Shown here: in pieces, positions 18,471 to 27,270 of the stretch
Layout of the letters: the number at the start of each line of letters is the position of its first letter
How positions within the stretch are numbered: position 1 is the first letter of the stretch
DNA from: Hoeflea_A sp965204935
GTDB taxonomy: Bacteria > Pseudomonadota > Alphaproteobacteria > Rhizobiales > Rhizobiaceae
Direction: 5' to 3' (one strand)
NCBI RefSeq assembly: GCF_965204935.1
Contig: NZ_CBDBFO010000002.1
DNA: 64,000 bases
Translations under genes and position numbers: made by a program
Notes under the pieces: generated by a model
Database searches by the model: none
What the model saw: the letters and a program-made list of their open reading frames with translations, nothing else
Told to the model about the DNA's origin: nothing

Positions 18471-20039
18471 ATGACCGTACATCCAGACTCAAGATCACTG
18501 GGCTACCGGCTTGCCGTTACACCGCTCTCCGGCGAGACAGTGGCAACCTGTGGCGACGAGATCCTCGCCGCGAGCCGACAAGCCAAGCTGATGCACGAGA
18601 CGCGGCTGCCTTCCGTCGTCTACTTTCCCCAAAGGGACGTCAAAGCCAAGCTTCTGCAGACGAGCGACCATCGCACATTCTGCCCCTTCAAGGGCACAGC
18701 CACCTACTGGGATGTCGAGATCGGTGGCCGTATCTATGAAAACGGCGCCTGGACCTACAAGAACACCATCCCGGAAGCCCGCGACATTGAGGGCATGGTG
18801 AGCTTCATGCCGAATGTGCTCGGCGCCGTCGACATCAAGGATGCGGATGCCGGGCCGATCGATTACGGCAACATATCCGGACCGACCATCGACTGGATCA
18901 TGCGTGAGGCCTGGCTTTGCGGCTCGCCCGAGGAGCTGACGGAGGCAATTGCGCGCAAGTTCAACGAGGATGGCATTGCCGTTTCCAGGATGAGCGTGCT
19001 GATCTGGTCACTGCACCCGATGATCGCCGGTCGCAGATATGTCTGGTCGAAGAAGAATGGAAAGGTGACCATAGACACGCCGTCCTATGATCTCTTCAAA
19101 CATCCAAGCTACGTCAACAGCCCGCTCCGGCATGTCGCAAACGGCCTTGGCGGGGTGCGCCAGAACCTGCTGAGCGAAGAGGCCGAGTTCAGCTTTCCCG
19201 TGATGGAAGAGCTGAAGGCGGATGGCGGCACGGATTACGTGGCAATGCCGCTGCCGTTCTCCAACGGCCAGATCAATGTCATGACGATGACCAGCGACCA
19301 TCCGGATGGATTTACCACCTCCAATCTCGGCCTTGTCTTCGAATGTTCCTCGGTCATCAGCCGTCTCTACGAGGTGTTTACGCTGCGCGACAATGCGTCT
19401 TCGCTGCTTGAAACCTATCTCGGTAAGGGGACCGGCGCGCGGGTGCTCGGCGGTGAAATCCGCCGCGGCGACGGCGACGAGATCGATGCGGCGATCCTGT
19501 TTTGCGATCTGCGAGGCTCATCGCGCCTCGAAGGTGAAATGGGACGGCAGGATTATCTTGACCTGCTGAACCAGTTCTTCGAGGTCACGACCGAGATCGT
19601 GCATGAATTTGGCGGCGAGGTGCTTAAATTCATCGGCGACGCGGTGCTGGCCATCTTCCCCGCCGGCGAAGACCAGGCACGTGCCTGCCGTCAGGCGCTG
19701 TCGGCGGCGCTGACAATTGACCGCGACGTCAATATGGGTCTTGGAGAATCCGACAGCAGGATACGCTGCGCCATCGGGCTTGCCTTCGGCAACGTCACCT
19801 ATGGCAATGTCGGCTCGGAAGAGCGGCTCGATTTCACGGTGATCGGCTCTGCCGCGAATGTCGCGGCTCGGCTTGGCGATCTCGGCAAACAGCTCGGGCA
19901 CCGGGTCGTGACAACACAGGCCATCACGGATGGACATGCGGACAGCATGCAGTCTCTCGGCGAATTCGAGCTGCGAAACGTGTCCGATCCGGTACAGGCC
20001 TTCGCACCGGTGGCCGATATTCATGCAAAATCCGGCTGA
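18471..20039 (+). CDS. DUF427 domain fused to class III adenylate/guanylate cyclase
   Basis: Soluble protein of 522 aa. The N-terminal segment (about 30-125; VVYFPQRDVKAKLLQ, TFCPFKGTATYWDVEIGG, NTIPEARDIEGMVSF) matches DUF427. The middle part looks like the regulatory region often found before rhizobial cyclases (GTDYVAMPLPFSNGQ). The C-terminal class III cyclase domain has both metal-binding Asp contexts, ILFCDLRGSSRLEG and LKFIGDAVLAIFP, and the late GSAANVAARL block. It probably makes cyclic AMP. The pairing with DUF427 is uncommon. It stands alone, 123 bp after the symporter fusion. Confidence 0.88.
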   Translation: MTVHPDSRSLGYRLAVTPLSGETVATCGDEILAASRQAKLMHETRLPSVVYFPQRDVKAKLLQTSDHRTFCPFKGTATYWDVEIGGRIYENGAWTYKNTIPEARDIEGMVSFMPNVLGAVDIKDADAGPIDYGNISGPTIDWIMREAWLCGSPEELTEAIARKFNEDGIAVSRMSVLIWSLHPMIAGRRYVWSKKNGKVTIDTPSYDLFKHPSYVNSPLRHVANGLGGVRQNLLSEEAEFSFPVMEELKADGGTDYVAMPLPFSNGQINVMTMTSDHPDGFTTSNLGLVFECSSVISRLYEVFTLRDNASSLLETYLGKGTGARVLGGEIRRGDGDEIDAAILFCDLRGSSRLEGEMGRQDYLDLLNQFFEVTTEIVHEFGGEVLKFIGDAVLAIFPAGEDQARACRQALSAALTIDRDVNMGLGESDSRIRCAIGLAFGNVTYGNVGSEERLDFTVIGSAANVAARLGDLGKQLGHRVVTTQAITDGHADSMQSLGEFELRNVSDPVQAFAPVADIHAKSG

Positions 20040-20092
20040 CGCTTTGAGCAGATATCGCTAAAGAGCAGTTTCAAACCGACCGGAACGCTCCC

Positions 20093-20863
20093 ATGCCGCA
20101 ATTTTCTGCAAATTTGTCGATGATGTTCCATGAGCATCCCTTTCTAGAGCGTTTTGACGCGGCACGGCATGCGGGCTTTGAGGCGGTTGAGTTCATGTTT
20201 CCATACGCCTATCCGGTTGCCGCGCTCGGGCAGGCGGTCGAAGACAGCGGCCACGCGATCAGCATATTCAATCTGCCTGCCGGTGACTGGGAGCGGGGGG
20301 AACGCGGGTTCGCCTGTATCCCCGGCCGTGAGACGGATTTCAGGGCATCGGTCGAAACGGCGGTCCGCTATGCAGAGGCGGCCGGTGCCAAACGCCTTCA
20401 TGCCCTGTCGGGAACAATGGGCAATATTTCGCCCGGTGCTGCGCGCGCGACCTATGTGGAGAATCTGCGTTTTGCTGCCGACCGGCTGGGCGAATCCGGG
20501 CTCGAACTGACCATCGAGCCGATCAACAGCCGTGACATGCCGGGCTATTTCCTGTCATCGACCGAACTGGCTGCTGACATTCTGGCCGAGCTCGATCTTG
20601 CCAATGTCGGCCTGCAGTTCGACATCTATCACCACCAGATCATGCACGGTGACATTCTCAAGAGCCTTGAGCGTTTCATGCCGATGATCCGCCACATGCA
20701 GATTGCCGGTGTCCCGGATCGCAATGAACCGGACACGGGTGAACTGGATTATGACCGTGTTTTCAAGGAGATCGACGTACTGGGCTACAAGGGCTGGGTA
20801 GGCCTTGAATACCGCCCGCGGGCCGGAACGGTCGAGGGGCTCGCCTGGATGAACGATCAGTGA
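20093..20863 (+). CDS. Hydroxypyruvate isomerase / 2-oxo-tetronate isomerase-like TIM-barrel enzyme
   Basis: Predicted sugar-acid isomerase, 256 aa, of the Hyi/OtnI family (AP_endonuc_2 fold). Signatures are FSANLSMMFHEHPFLERFDAA at the N-terminus, TIEPINSRDMPGYFL (metal-binding Glu), LQFDIYHHQIMHGD (Asp, His), HMQIAGVPDRNEPDTGELDY and VGLEYRPRAGT. It interconverts hydroxypyruvate and tartronate semialdehyde or the C4 analogue. The 3' end overlaps the convergent AraC gene by 7 nt. Confidence 0.88.
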   Translation: MPQFSANLSMMFHEHPFLERFDAARHAGFEAVEFMFPYAYPVAALGQAVEDSGHAISIFNLPAGDWERGERGFACIPGRETDFRASVETAVRYAEAAGAKRLHALSGTMGNISPGAARATYVENLRFAADRLGESGLELTIEPINSRDMPGYFLSSTELAADILAELDLANVGLQFDIYHHQIMHGDILKSLERFMPMIRHMQIAGVPDRNEPDTGELDYDRVFKEIDVLGYKGWVGLEYRPRAGTVEGLAWMNDQ

Positions 20864-21825
20864 CGTAGACTGTCGGTTTCGATACGCAATGTGCGGTAGT
20901 CGCTCGGCGCGTGCCCGAAATGGCTTCGGAACAGCTTGGAGAAGTGCTGGAAGTTGTTGAAGCCCCACTTCATGGCGATCTCACTGATGGACCGGCCGGC
21001 TTGCCGGGGATCCGCAAGGTCCTGCGCCGCGCGGTCAAGGCGTGCCGACCTGATAAAGCCGGCGAGGGAATTGCCTTCCTTGGAAAACAGTTCGTTGAGC
21101 CGCCGCACGGACAGTCCGACGGAAGCCGCCACGGCATTCCTGTCCAATTCCGGGTCCGCGAGGTTCGCGTGGATGAAACTGCGCGCGCGCAAAAGGATAT
21201 GCTGCTCGGGCAACGACATCTCCAGCCTGCTGTCGTCAAGGGACGACAGCCCGGTTGCGATCAGGTCGATCAGAACATCCTGGACCATGCTCTGCATCAC
21301 CTTGCCGCCGTTTGAGATCAGACGCGAGAAATTGACGATGTTCTCGCCGACGAGACGGCCGACCTCGCTGTTGCCGCTGATTCGCCTCCCGGTCAGCAGA
21401 TCGGCGTTCGGCAGCCGGGCGAGCAGACGGCTCTTCGGCAACTGCACCACCATCTGGCTGAAATTGTCGGTCAGCGTCAGTTGATAGGGATCCGTACTGC
21501 TGTAGAGGGCAAAGTCTCCCGGCTCGAGCTGCGCCACGTGACCGTGCTGGGCGACGAAGGAGATCTGCTTCATCTGCATGCTGAGCAGGAAAAACTCATC
21601 GCTGGCCCGGGCGATATCCTTTCCGCGCCGATAGACCTCATGCGCCATTCCATAGACATTCGAGATTGACAGATTGGAGTAGTGCTCGACGCCGATGCCG
21701 CCATGGAAGTGCTCGCGGTCGCCACCCTCGCAGCCCAATTGCACATAGGCTTCGCACACTGCCTCGCGCCAGTAGGAAAAGCGTTCACGCGGCCGAACAT
21801 CGTTTGTGCGATAGTGGTGTGCCAA
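20857..21825 (-). CDS. AraC-family regulator, probable activator of the nitrile/aldoxime operon
   Basis: Regulator of 322 aa starting with TTG at 21825, with GGGAGGA about 10 nt upstream; no better ATG exists near this point. The N-terminal AraC_binding_2 ligand domain has DFALYSSTDPYQLT. The C-terminal double helix-turn-helix (about 220-315) has VAASVGLSVRRLNELFSKEG and ISEIAMKWGFNNFQHFSKLFRSHFGHAPSDYR. This family contains NitR-type activators of nitrilase genes. It is divergent from the nitrilase gene, with a tandem repeat between them. Confidence 0.9.
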   Translation of the reverse strand: MAHHYRTNDVRPRERFSYWREAVCEAYVQLGCEGGDREHFHGGIGVEHYSNLSISNVYGMAHEVYRRGKDIARASDEFFLLSMQMKQISFVAQHGHVAQLEPGDFALYSSTDPYQLTLTDNFSQMVVQLPKSRLLARLPNADLLTGRRISGNSEVGRLVGENIVNFSRLISNGGKVMQSMVQDVLIDLIATGLSSLDDSRLEMSLPEQHILLRARSFIHANLADPELDRNAVAASVGLSVRRLNELFSKEGNSLAGFIRSARLDRAAQDLADPRQAGRSISEIAMKWGFNNFQHFSKLFRSHFGHAPSDYRTLRIETDSLRH

Positions 21826-21882
21826 GCGCGATCGTCCTCCCAGTGAAGCGTTATTGTGTCCGAATTTGCGCGATTATAGACG

Positions 21883-21912
21883 TTTTCCGCTCAAAATGAC
21901 AAGTTTTTCCGC
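21883..21912. promoter_or_regulatory. Tandem direct repeat, predicted AraC-family binding site
   Basis: TTTTCCGC occurs at 21883-21890 and again at 21905-21912, 22 bp apart start to start, which is two helical turns. It lies in the 164-bp divergent region between the AraC and nitrilase genes. Direct repeats with about 21-bp spacing are typical for AraC-family monomer pairs. Confidence 0.55.
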
Positions 21913-21989
21913 CCATACGCCAAAGCCGGCCTGTGTGGGGCGGTGCAATACTTCCTCCAGTTTCAATGCGAAGCGACGGGAGGAGTGTC

Positions 21990-23018
21990 ATGTCGCAACC
22001 TTTTAAAGTGGCTGCCGTACAGGCGGCACCTGCATTTCTCGATCTGGACAAAGCAGTGGAGAAAGCCATTGCCCTGATCGACGAAGCCGGATCCAACGAT
22101 GTGAAGCTGATCGCCTTTCCGGAAACCTGGATCCCGGGCTATCCGTGGTGGATCTGGCTCGGTGCGCCGGCCTGGGGCATGCAGTTTGTCGGGCGTTACT
22201 TCGACAATTCCATCGAGGCTGGCAGCGAGCACGAGGAAGCTTTGCGTGAGGCCGCACGACGCAATGGCACGCAGGTTGTGCTGGGCGTATCGGAACGCGC
22301 CGGCGGCAGCCTTTACATGGGGCAGTGGATAATCGGCGCGGATGGCGAGATCATCGCCCGGCGCCGCAAGCTCAAGCCGACCCATGTGGAGCGCACCGTG
22401 TTCGGGGAGGGCGACGGCAGTGACTTGACCGTGCACGATACCGAGATCGGGCGAGTCGGAGCATTGTGCTGCTGGGAGCATCTTCAGCCGCTCACCAAAT
22501 ATGCGATGTATGCACAGCACGAGCAGATCCATATCGCCTCGTGGCCGAGCTTCAGCCTCTATCGCGGTGCTGCCTATGCGCTCGGACCGGAACTCAACAC
22601 GTCGGCAAGTCAGATGTACGCGGCCGAGGGCCAGTGCTTTGTCATCGCCTCCTCGGCAACCGTTTCGCAGGAGATGTACGAACTTCTGTGTGACACGCCC
22701 GACAAGCAGCAATTCCTGCAGCCCGGCGGCGGATTTGCCCGCATCTTCGGCCCGGACGGCGCGCCCATCGGCGAACCGCTCGGAGAAAATGAGGAGGGGC
22801 TGCTGATTGCCGAAATCGACCTGGCAGCCATTGCCTACGCCAAGGCGGCCGCCGATCCCGTCGGCCACTATTCACGGCCCGATGTCCTCAGGCTGATGTT
22901 CAACCGCCGCGCCAATCCGCCGGTCATGGCCTTTGACGAGGGTGTCAAGGCGGCCGTCGAGCTTGAAGAGGTTGTCACCGCAGCCGAAGCGGAGGATGTC
23001 AAGGATGCAGCAGAATAA
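21990..23018 (+). CDS. Nitrilase
   Basis: Hydrolyses nitriles to carboxylic acid and ammonia. It is 342 aa from the ATG at 21990, with GGGAGGAG at 21978-21985. The catalytic triad is visible: E45 in FPETWIPGYPWW, K129 in RRRKLKPTHVERTVFG and C161 in GALCCWEHLQPL. These blocks and the length place it with arylacetonitrile/aliphatic nitrilases of branch 1. It overlaps the downstream aldoxime dehydratase gene by 14 nt, so both should be made together. Confidence 0.95.
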   Translation: MSQPFKVAAVQAAPAFLDLDKAVEKAIALIDEAGSNDVKLIAFPETWIPGYPWWIWLGAPAWGMQFVGRYFDNSIEAGSEHEEALREAARRNGTQVVLGVSERAGGSLYMGQWIIGADGEIIARRRKLKPTHVERTVFGEGDGSDLTVHDTEIGRVGALCCWEHLQPLTKYAMYAQHEQIHIASWPSFSLYRGAAYALGPELNTSASQMYAAEGQCFVIASSATVSQEMYELLCDTPDKQQFLQPGGGFARIFGPDGAPIGEPLGENEEGLLIAEIDLAAIAYAKAAADPVGHYSRPDVLRLMFNRRANPPVMAFDEGVKAAVELEEVVTAAEAEDVKDAAE

Positions 23019-24042
23019 CGCCCAGGACGCCCGGAGGTATCCCTTGCGGATGCCTCCGGGCTGGAGCCCGCCCGTGCCGGCATGGATGTCGGTTTTTGAG
23101 GGCAACGTTCATTCCGTCTCGATGTCGGTCATCGGTTGCCAGCATGATGAGGGCCAGGATGTGGCCGGCTTTCTGGGCGACCTAAAGGAAGCGGCGGCCG
23201 ATGCGGATATCGTCGATTTTGCCCGCAGTTCGGATGCGGACGGCCGGCAGCAGACGGTCGGCATTCTCTACTGGCTCAATCCCGATGACTCGGCACGTTG
23301 GGCTGAATCCGACCGGTTCGGCGCATTCTGGAACAAGCATGCCGCCGCCGCCGAATACGGTGTTTTCCGCGAGATGGTCAACATACCGCTTGAGCGATCG
23401 GAAACGCTGTTTTCAGGGCCGGAGCACGATCACGGCATGAGCCGGAAACGCGTATCCCTGGAGGGACCGGTGGACCGTCACATGTATTGGGGCGGCATGC
23501 GCGACCGTATACCGCTGTCAGCAAATGATCCGCTGGAGGCGGGAGGTCCGATCCGTGTCGTCGAGGAAGATGGCGAACGCATCTCCGTCGAGGCGCACGA
23601 GAATCTGTGCATTATCCGCTCCGGCCAGGACTGGACGCTTACCGAAGGCGTCCAGCGCGAGGAATATCTCGAGCAGATCGAGCCCGTCCTGAAGGCCGGC
23701 ATGCGTTTCCTGCGGGACAAGGGTGACGAGGTCGGCTGCTACTCATGCCGATACATGCGAGAGCTGGACCATGGCTTCGCGGATGCGGAGCGCAGTTTCG
23801 GCCTCGCCTATTTCCGCACAATGGCGGACTTGGAGAACTGGGCAGAGCATCACCCGACACATCTGGCGATCTTCAACAAGTTCCTGGAAATCGCACCGAA
23901 ATACGGGCCGGCGCTGCAATTGCGTCTCTGGCACGAGGTGTCGGTCCTGCCGGCAGGAAGGCAGCTAGCCGAATATGTGCGCTGCAGCCCCGGAACGGGC
24001 CTGCTCGGAGGAATAGCCATGCAGGCGGCCGAGCCCGCTTGA
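23005..24042 (+). CDS. oxd: Heme-dependent aldoxime dehydratase (phenylacetaldoxime dehydratase family)
   Basis: Dehydrates aldoximes to nitriles; 345 aa, near the 351-353 aa of known Oxd enzymes. The start at 23005 has GGAGGA at 22991-22996. Family features are the N-terminal RMPPGWSPPVPAW, YWGGMRDRIPLS (with the distal-pocket Arg), the His-rich stretch HHPTHLAIF expected to supply the heme-iron ligand, and LRLWHEVSVLP with the likely catalytic His. Residue roles are from family knowledge. The overlap with nitrilase gives the full aldoxime to nitrile to acid route. Confidence 0.94.
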   Translation: MQQNNAQDARRYPLRMPPGWSPPVPAWMSVFEGNVHSVSMSVIGCQHDEGQDVAGFLGDLKEAAADADIVDFARSSDADGRQQTVGILYWLNPDDSARWAESDRFGAFWNKHAAAAEYGVFREMVNIPLERSETLFSGPEHDHGMSRKRVSLEGPVDRHMYWGGMRDRIPLSANDPLEAGGPIRVVEEDGERISVEAHENLCIIRSGQDWTLTEGVQREEYLEQIEPVLKAGMRFLRDKGDEVGCYSCRYMRELDHGFADAERSFGLAYFRTMADLENWAEHHPTHLAIFNKFLEIAPKYGPALQLRLWHEVSVLPAGRQLAEYVRCSPGTGLLGGIAMQAAEPA

Positions 24043-24052
24043 AACACCGGTC

Positions 24053-24078
24053 GCAGTCCATCCATGCGGATGGGCTGC
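24053..24078 (+). promoter_or_regulatory. Intercistronic stem-loop after oxd
   Basis: An 11-bp stem (GCAGTCCATCC / GGATGGGCTGC, one G-U pair) with a 4-nt loop ATGC, 10 nt after the oxd stop and upstream of the ribosome site of the binding-protein gene. No T-tract follows. It may uncouple the level of the transporter mRNA from the enzyme mRNA. Confidence 0.55.
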
Positions 24079-24103
24079 GCACCCAATCATAGTGGAGGAG
24101 AAC

Positions 24104-25363
24104 ATGAACCTGAGACATCTGGGACTCGCAGGCGCAACCGCGTTCGCGCTGTTTGCCCTGCAGCCGGCTGCCGTGGCCGCTGAACCGGTTTGCGGTCTGA
24201 ACAATGGCGAAACAGCAACCGGCGAACCGATTATCGTCGGCGGCATCAACGGCAACGCACCGCCCGGCGATTTTTCCGGCGGTACCGATGCCGCGGCAGC
24301 CTACTTCAACTGCGTCAATGATAATGGCGGCATCAATGGCCGACCCATCGAGTACATCGTCGAGAACGATCAGTGGAACCCGGAACTTGCGGCACAGGTG
24401 GCCACCAAGCTGGTCAAGGACCGCGGTGTCGTCGCACTGGTCGGCAACGGATCGGGCGTATCGATGGCGGTCAATGCCAGGCTCTATGAGGATGAGAATG
24501 TCATGGCAATGGCGTCAGCCTGTGCCATTTCGGACTGTTACGAGAACGCCAATATCGTCTCCACCAACCAGGGGCCTCTGCCGTCCGGCATCGGTGCGCT
24601 GACATTTGCCATCGAGGAGCTGGGAACCGAGCATGCCGCATGCATCGGGTTCAACATCCCGAACAATGGCGGATGGGCCTGTGACTGGATGGGCAAATTC
24701 ATGGAATCGAAGGGCAAGAAATCCACGGCCCTTTTGATGGATCCGGCTGCCGTCGATCTGAACTCCGTCTATCTCCAGGCGCTGGCGGAGGGTGTCGATA
24801 CGATCTTGCTCATGCTGCCCGCCGGACCCGCCCTCGGCATTCTCAAGGTTGCCGAAGAGCAGGACGGACGGGACATGTTCAAATGGGTCTCGCCAACGCC
24901 GCTCTACGATCCGACGGTCCCCGCCGCACTCGGCGACTACTGGGATGACAATCTCTACGTCAATATCGAGCTGGCGCCTTTCGATTCCGATGGTCCGGAC
25001 AACAGGAACTGGAACGCGGTGATGGATGCCTATGGTAAGGAAGACGACCGGCGGGACACGTTCTCCCAGTCCGGATACGTCTCGGCGAAGTTCTTTGTCG
25101 AGGCGTTGCTGGAGATGGACCCGGCGACGATAGACCGCGCATCGGTGACCGAGGCAATCAAGGCCATTTCCGGCAAGACGTCCGATCTTCTTTGCGGACC
25201 TTATTATGTCGGGGATTTCGACCGGCATATGCCCAACCATGCCGGACGCATGGTCGTCTTCCGTGACGGCGGGTTCGAGGTGGTACGCGAGTGCTACGAT
25301 ATCGAATCCTCCTATCTTGATCCGATCCGCGAGCAGGAACGCCAGCTCGGTCTAATACAGTAA
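24104..25363 (+). CDS. ABC transporter periplasmic binding protein, branched-chain amino acid/amide type
   Basis: Extracellular receptor, 419 aa from the ATG at 24104; GGAGGAG lies at 24094-24100. A Sec signal peptide (LGLAGATAFALFALQPAAVAA) precedes a Peripla_BP_6-type fold (ETATGEPIIVGGINGNAPPGDFSGG, NGRPIEYIVENDQWNPELAAQVATKLVKD). Several cysteines could form disulfides. Located directly after nitrilase and oxd and ahead of matching permeases and ATPases, it is likely to bind the aldoxime, nitrile or a related amide or acid. That substrate is an inference. Confidence 0.9.
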   Translation: MNLRHLGLAGATAFALFALQPAAVAAEPVCGLNNGETATGEPIIVGGINGNAPPGDFSGGTDAAAAYFNCVNDNGGINGRPIEYIVENDQWNPELAAQVATKLVKDRGVVALVGNGSGVSMAVNARLYEDENVMAMASACAISDCYENANIVSTNQGPLPSGIGALTFAIEELGTEHAACIGFNIPNNGGWACDWMGKFMESKGKKSTALLMDPAAVDLNSVYLQALAEGVDTILLMLPAGPALGILKVAEEQDGRDMFKWVSPTPLYDPTVPAALGDYWDDNLYVNIELAPFDSDGPDNRNWNAVMDAYGKEDDRRDTFSQSGYVSAKFFVEALLEMDPATIDRASVTEAIKAISGKTSDLLCGPYYVGDFDRHMPNHAGRMVVFRDGGFEVVRECYDIESSYLDPIREQERQLGLIQ

Positions 25364-25369
25364 CGATTT

Positions 25370-25408
25370 GCGCCGCGTTGAGCTGAAGTCTTCACGCGGC
25401 GCTTCTTT
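25370..25408 (+). terminator. Stem-loop between binding protein and permease
   Basis: Perfect 9-bp stem GCGCCGCGT (25370-25378) / ACGCGGCGC (25394-25402), with a smaller GAA/TTC pairing inside the loop, followed by TTCTTTA. It resembles a weak intrinsic terminator or attenuator that would leave excess binding-protein transcript. Confidence 0.7.
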
Positions 25409-25422
25409 ATCGGCAATCATCC

Positions 25423-26295
25423 ATGAAGATCTACGGACTGTTTCTCATTTCTGGACTTGCGGTCGGTTCGCTTTATGCACTCGGCGGCATCGGCCTCGTC
25501 GTATTGCGTCGCGCCACCGGAGTGCTCAATTTTGCCTACGGGGCCATCGCGGCGGCGGCCGCCATGGTCTGCTGGCAGCTCGCCCAGTGGGATTTCCCGG
25601 GGCCGGCAGCCTGGTTGTCGGCCATTGTGACCGGCACGGCTCTATCGTTGCTCTACGGGATGATCGTCGCCCCCGGTCTTGCCTGGCGCGAGCCGGCGGT
25701 CAAGGCGGTCGCGACGCTCGGCTTTGCACTGATCATCCTAGGGGCGGTGTCGTTCCTTTGGGACGATGCGGCGCGCAAACTGGTCCTTCCGACCGACAAG
25801 ATGGGCGTGCGGCTGCTCGGCATGAAAATCACCGTGACGCGCATGATTGCGTTCTTTGGAAGCCTTGCCATTTTGCTTGGGGCGATGCTTTACCTCGAGA
25901 AGACCCGCACCGGCCTTCACATGCGCGCCCTCGCGGACAACCGCGATCATTCCGCGCTCATCGGAATTCCGGTCTTCCGGGTGGAAACGGCCGCATGGGC
26001 TCTGTCCGGCGCGCTCGCGGGATTCACCGGATTGATGTTCGGTGACCTGGTGCGTCTCGATCCGACGGTCATCACCTTTACCGTCATTCCGGCCATCGCC
26101 GCGGCCGTTTGCGGCCGATTGCAATCGCTGCCGCTGACCTTCGCCGGGGGCCTCGCGATCGGGGTGTGCGAAGCGATGCTGACGCTGGTCAAACCGCTTG
26201 CGCCATTGCGCTCCATGACACCGTTCCTGATTGCGGCACTGGTCATCCTGTGGATGCAGCGCAAGGAAACCCTGACCTTTGCGAGGGAGGGCTAG
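25423..26295 (+). CDS. ABC transporter permease, LivH type
   Basis: Inner-membrane subunit, 290 aa, with about eight hydrophobic helices. The N-terminus YGLFLISGLAVGSLYALGGIGLVVLRRATGVLNFAYGAI and the cytoplasmic coupling-loop region GLHMRALADNRDHSALIGIPVFRVETAAW are typical LivH features. Its stop abuts the ATG of the LivM-type gene (TAGATG), consistent with a single operon from nitrilase onward. Confidence 0.93.
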   Translation: MKIYGLFLISGLAVGSLYALGGIGLVVLRRATGVLNFAYGAIAAAAAMVCWQLAQWDFPGPAAWLSAIVTGTALSLLYGMIVAPGLAWREPAVKAVATLGFALIILGAVSFLWDDAARKLVLPTDKMGVRLLGMKITVTRMIAFFGSLAILLGAMLYLEKTRTGLHMRALADNRDHSALIGIPVFRVETAAWALSGALAGFTGLMFGDLVRLDPTVITFTVIPAIAAAVCGRLQSLPLTFAGGLAIGVCEAMLTLVKPLAPLRSMTPFLIAALVILWMQRKETLTFAREG

Positions 26296-27270
26296 ATGAC
26301 TGGTGTGACGGCATTGCGCGGCGGACTTCCGGTCCTACTGGCGCTGATCGTGTGCGTGGCTTTTCTCCCAGCGGTTGTCGGCGCAATCTGGATCAAGGTC
26401 TTTACCTCCGCTGCGATCTTCGCTCTGGCTGCCCGCGGCGCGTCGGTGCTCTATGCACGGCTCGGTCTGGTCAATCTGGCACAGGTTGCACTGGTCGGCA
26501 TCGGCGGCTGGACCGTGTTGCGGCTGAATTATGCGACGTCGCTCCCATTCGAGATGCTGCTGGCGGCAGGCGGGGTCGTAACCGCGATCATCGCTATGGT
26601 CCTGGCGCTTCCGGCATTGCGCATGCGCGGCCTTTATCTTGCCCTTGTCACCCTGATGGCCGCAGGCGCCTTTCAGATCCTGTTCACGGCCTTCCAGTTT
26701 CCCAATGGCGGTACCGGCTTTTGGGGTGTGGCGCTCCAGTCGCCGGGAGAAATGCGCCGTCCGGCAATCGCAGAGGAGGACACGGCCTATCTTCGCTACG
26801 TGATCTGCGTTGCGGCACTCGGCATGATGCTTGCCGCCTGGCATGAGCGGGCGCGCCCGGGTCGAGCCTGGGCGATGATCCGGCAGTCGGAGGCCAATGC
26901 CATGGCGGCGGGTGTCAATGTCACCCTTTACAAGGTCTGGGCATTCGGACTTGCCGGTTTCCTCGCTGGGCTTGCCGGCGGGCTCCTGGCCGGGGCGCTG
27001 AATATTCTCGATGCGCGATCCTTCGCGGCCAGTGAAAGTATCCTGCTCTTTGCGCTTTCGGTGGTCGGCGGCGTCTATGGCTGGCTGGGTGCGGTGCTTG
27101 CCGGCATCCTCTACCGGGTCGTGCCGGCGTTGCTCAACGATTGGGGGCTCGATTCCGACCTGTCGCTGGTCATTTTCGGCGCCGCGCTGCTTCATGCCCT
27201 GATGACCGCGCCACGCGGCATCGCCGGGCAACTGTCGGGCGCGATCGGGTCATTCGGGAGCGCGCGATGA
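26296..27270 (+). CDS. ABC transporter permease, LivM type
   Basis: Second membrane subunit, 324 aa, with many hydrophobic helices. LivM features include LARLGLVNLAQVAL-like text (ARLGLVNLAQVALVGIGGW), LRMRGLYLALVTLMAAGAFQ and the coupling region WAMIRQSEANAMAAGVNVTLYKVWAFGLAGFLAGLAGGL. It pairs with the preceding LivH-type protein. The stop overlaps the next ATPase gene by 4 nt (ATGA). Confidence 0.93.
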   Translation: MTGVTALRGGLPVLLALIVCVAFLPAVVGAIWIKVFTSAAIFALAARGASVLYARLGLVNLAQVALVGIGGWTVLRLNYATSLPFEMLLAAGGVVTAIIAMVLALPALRMRGLYLALVTLMAAGAFQILFTAFQFPNGGTGFWGVALQSPGEMRRPAIAEEDTAYLRYVICVAALGMMLAAWHERARPGRAWAMIRQSEANAMAAGVNVTLYKVWAFGLAGFLAGLAGGLLAGALNILDARSFAASESILLFALSVVGGVYGWLGAVLAGILYRVVPALLNDWGLDSDLSLVIFGAALLHALMTAPRGIAGQLSGAIGSFGSAR

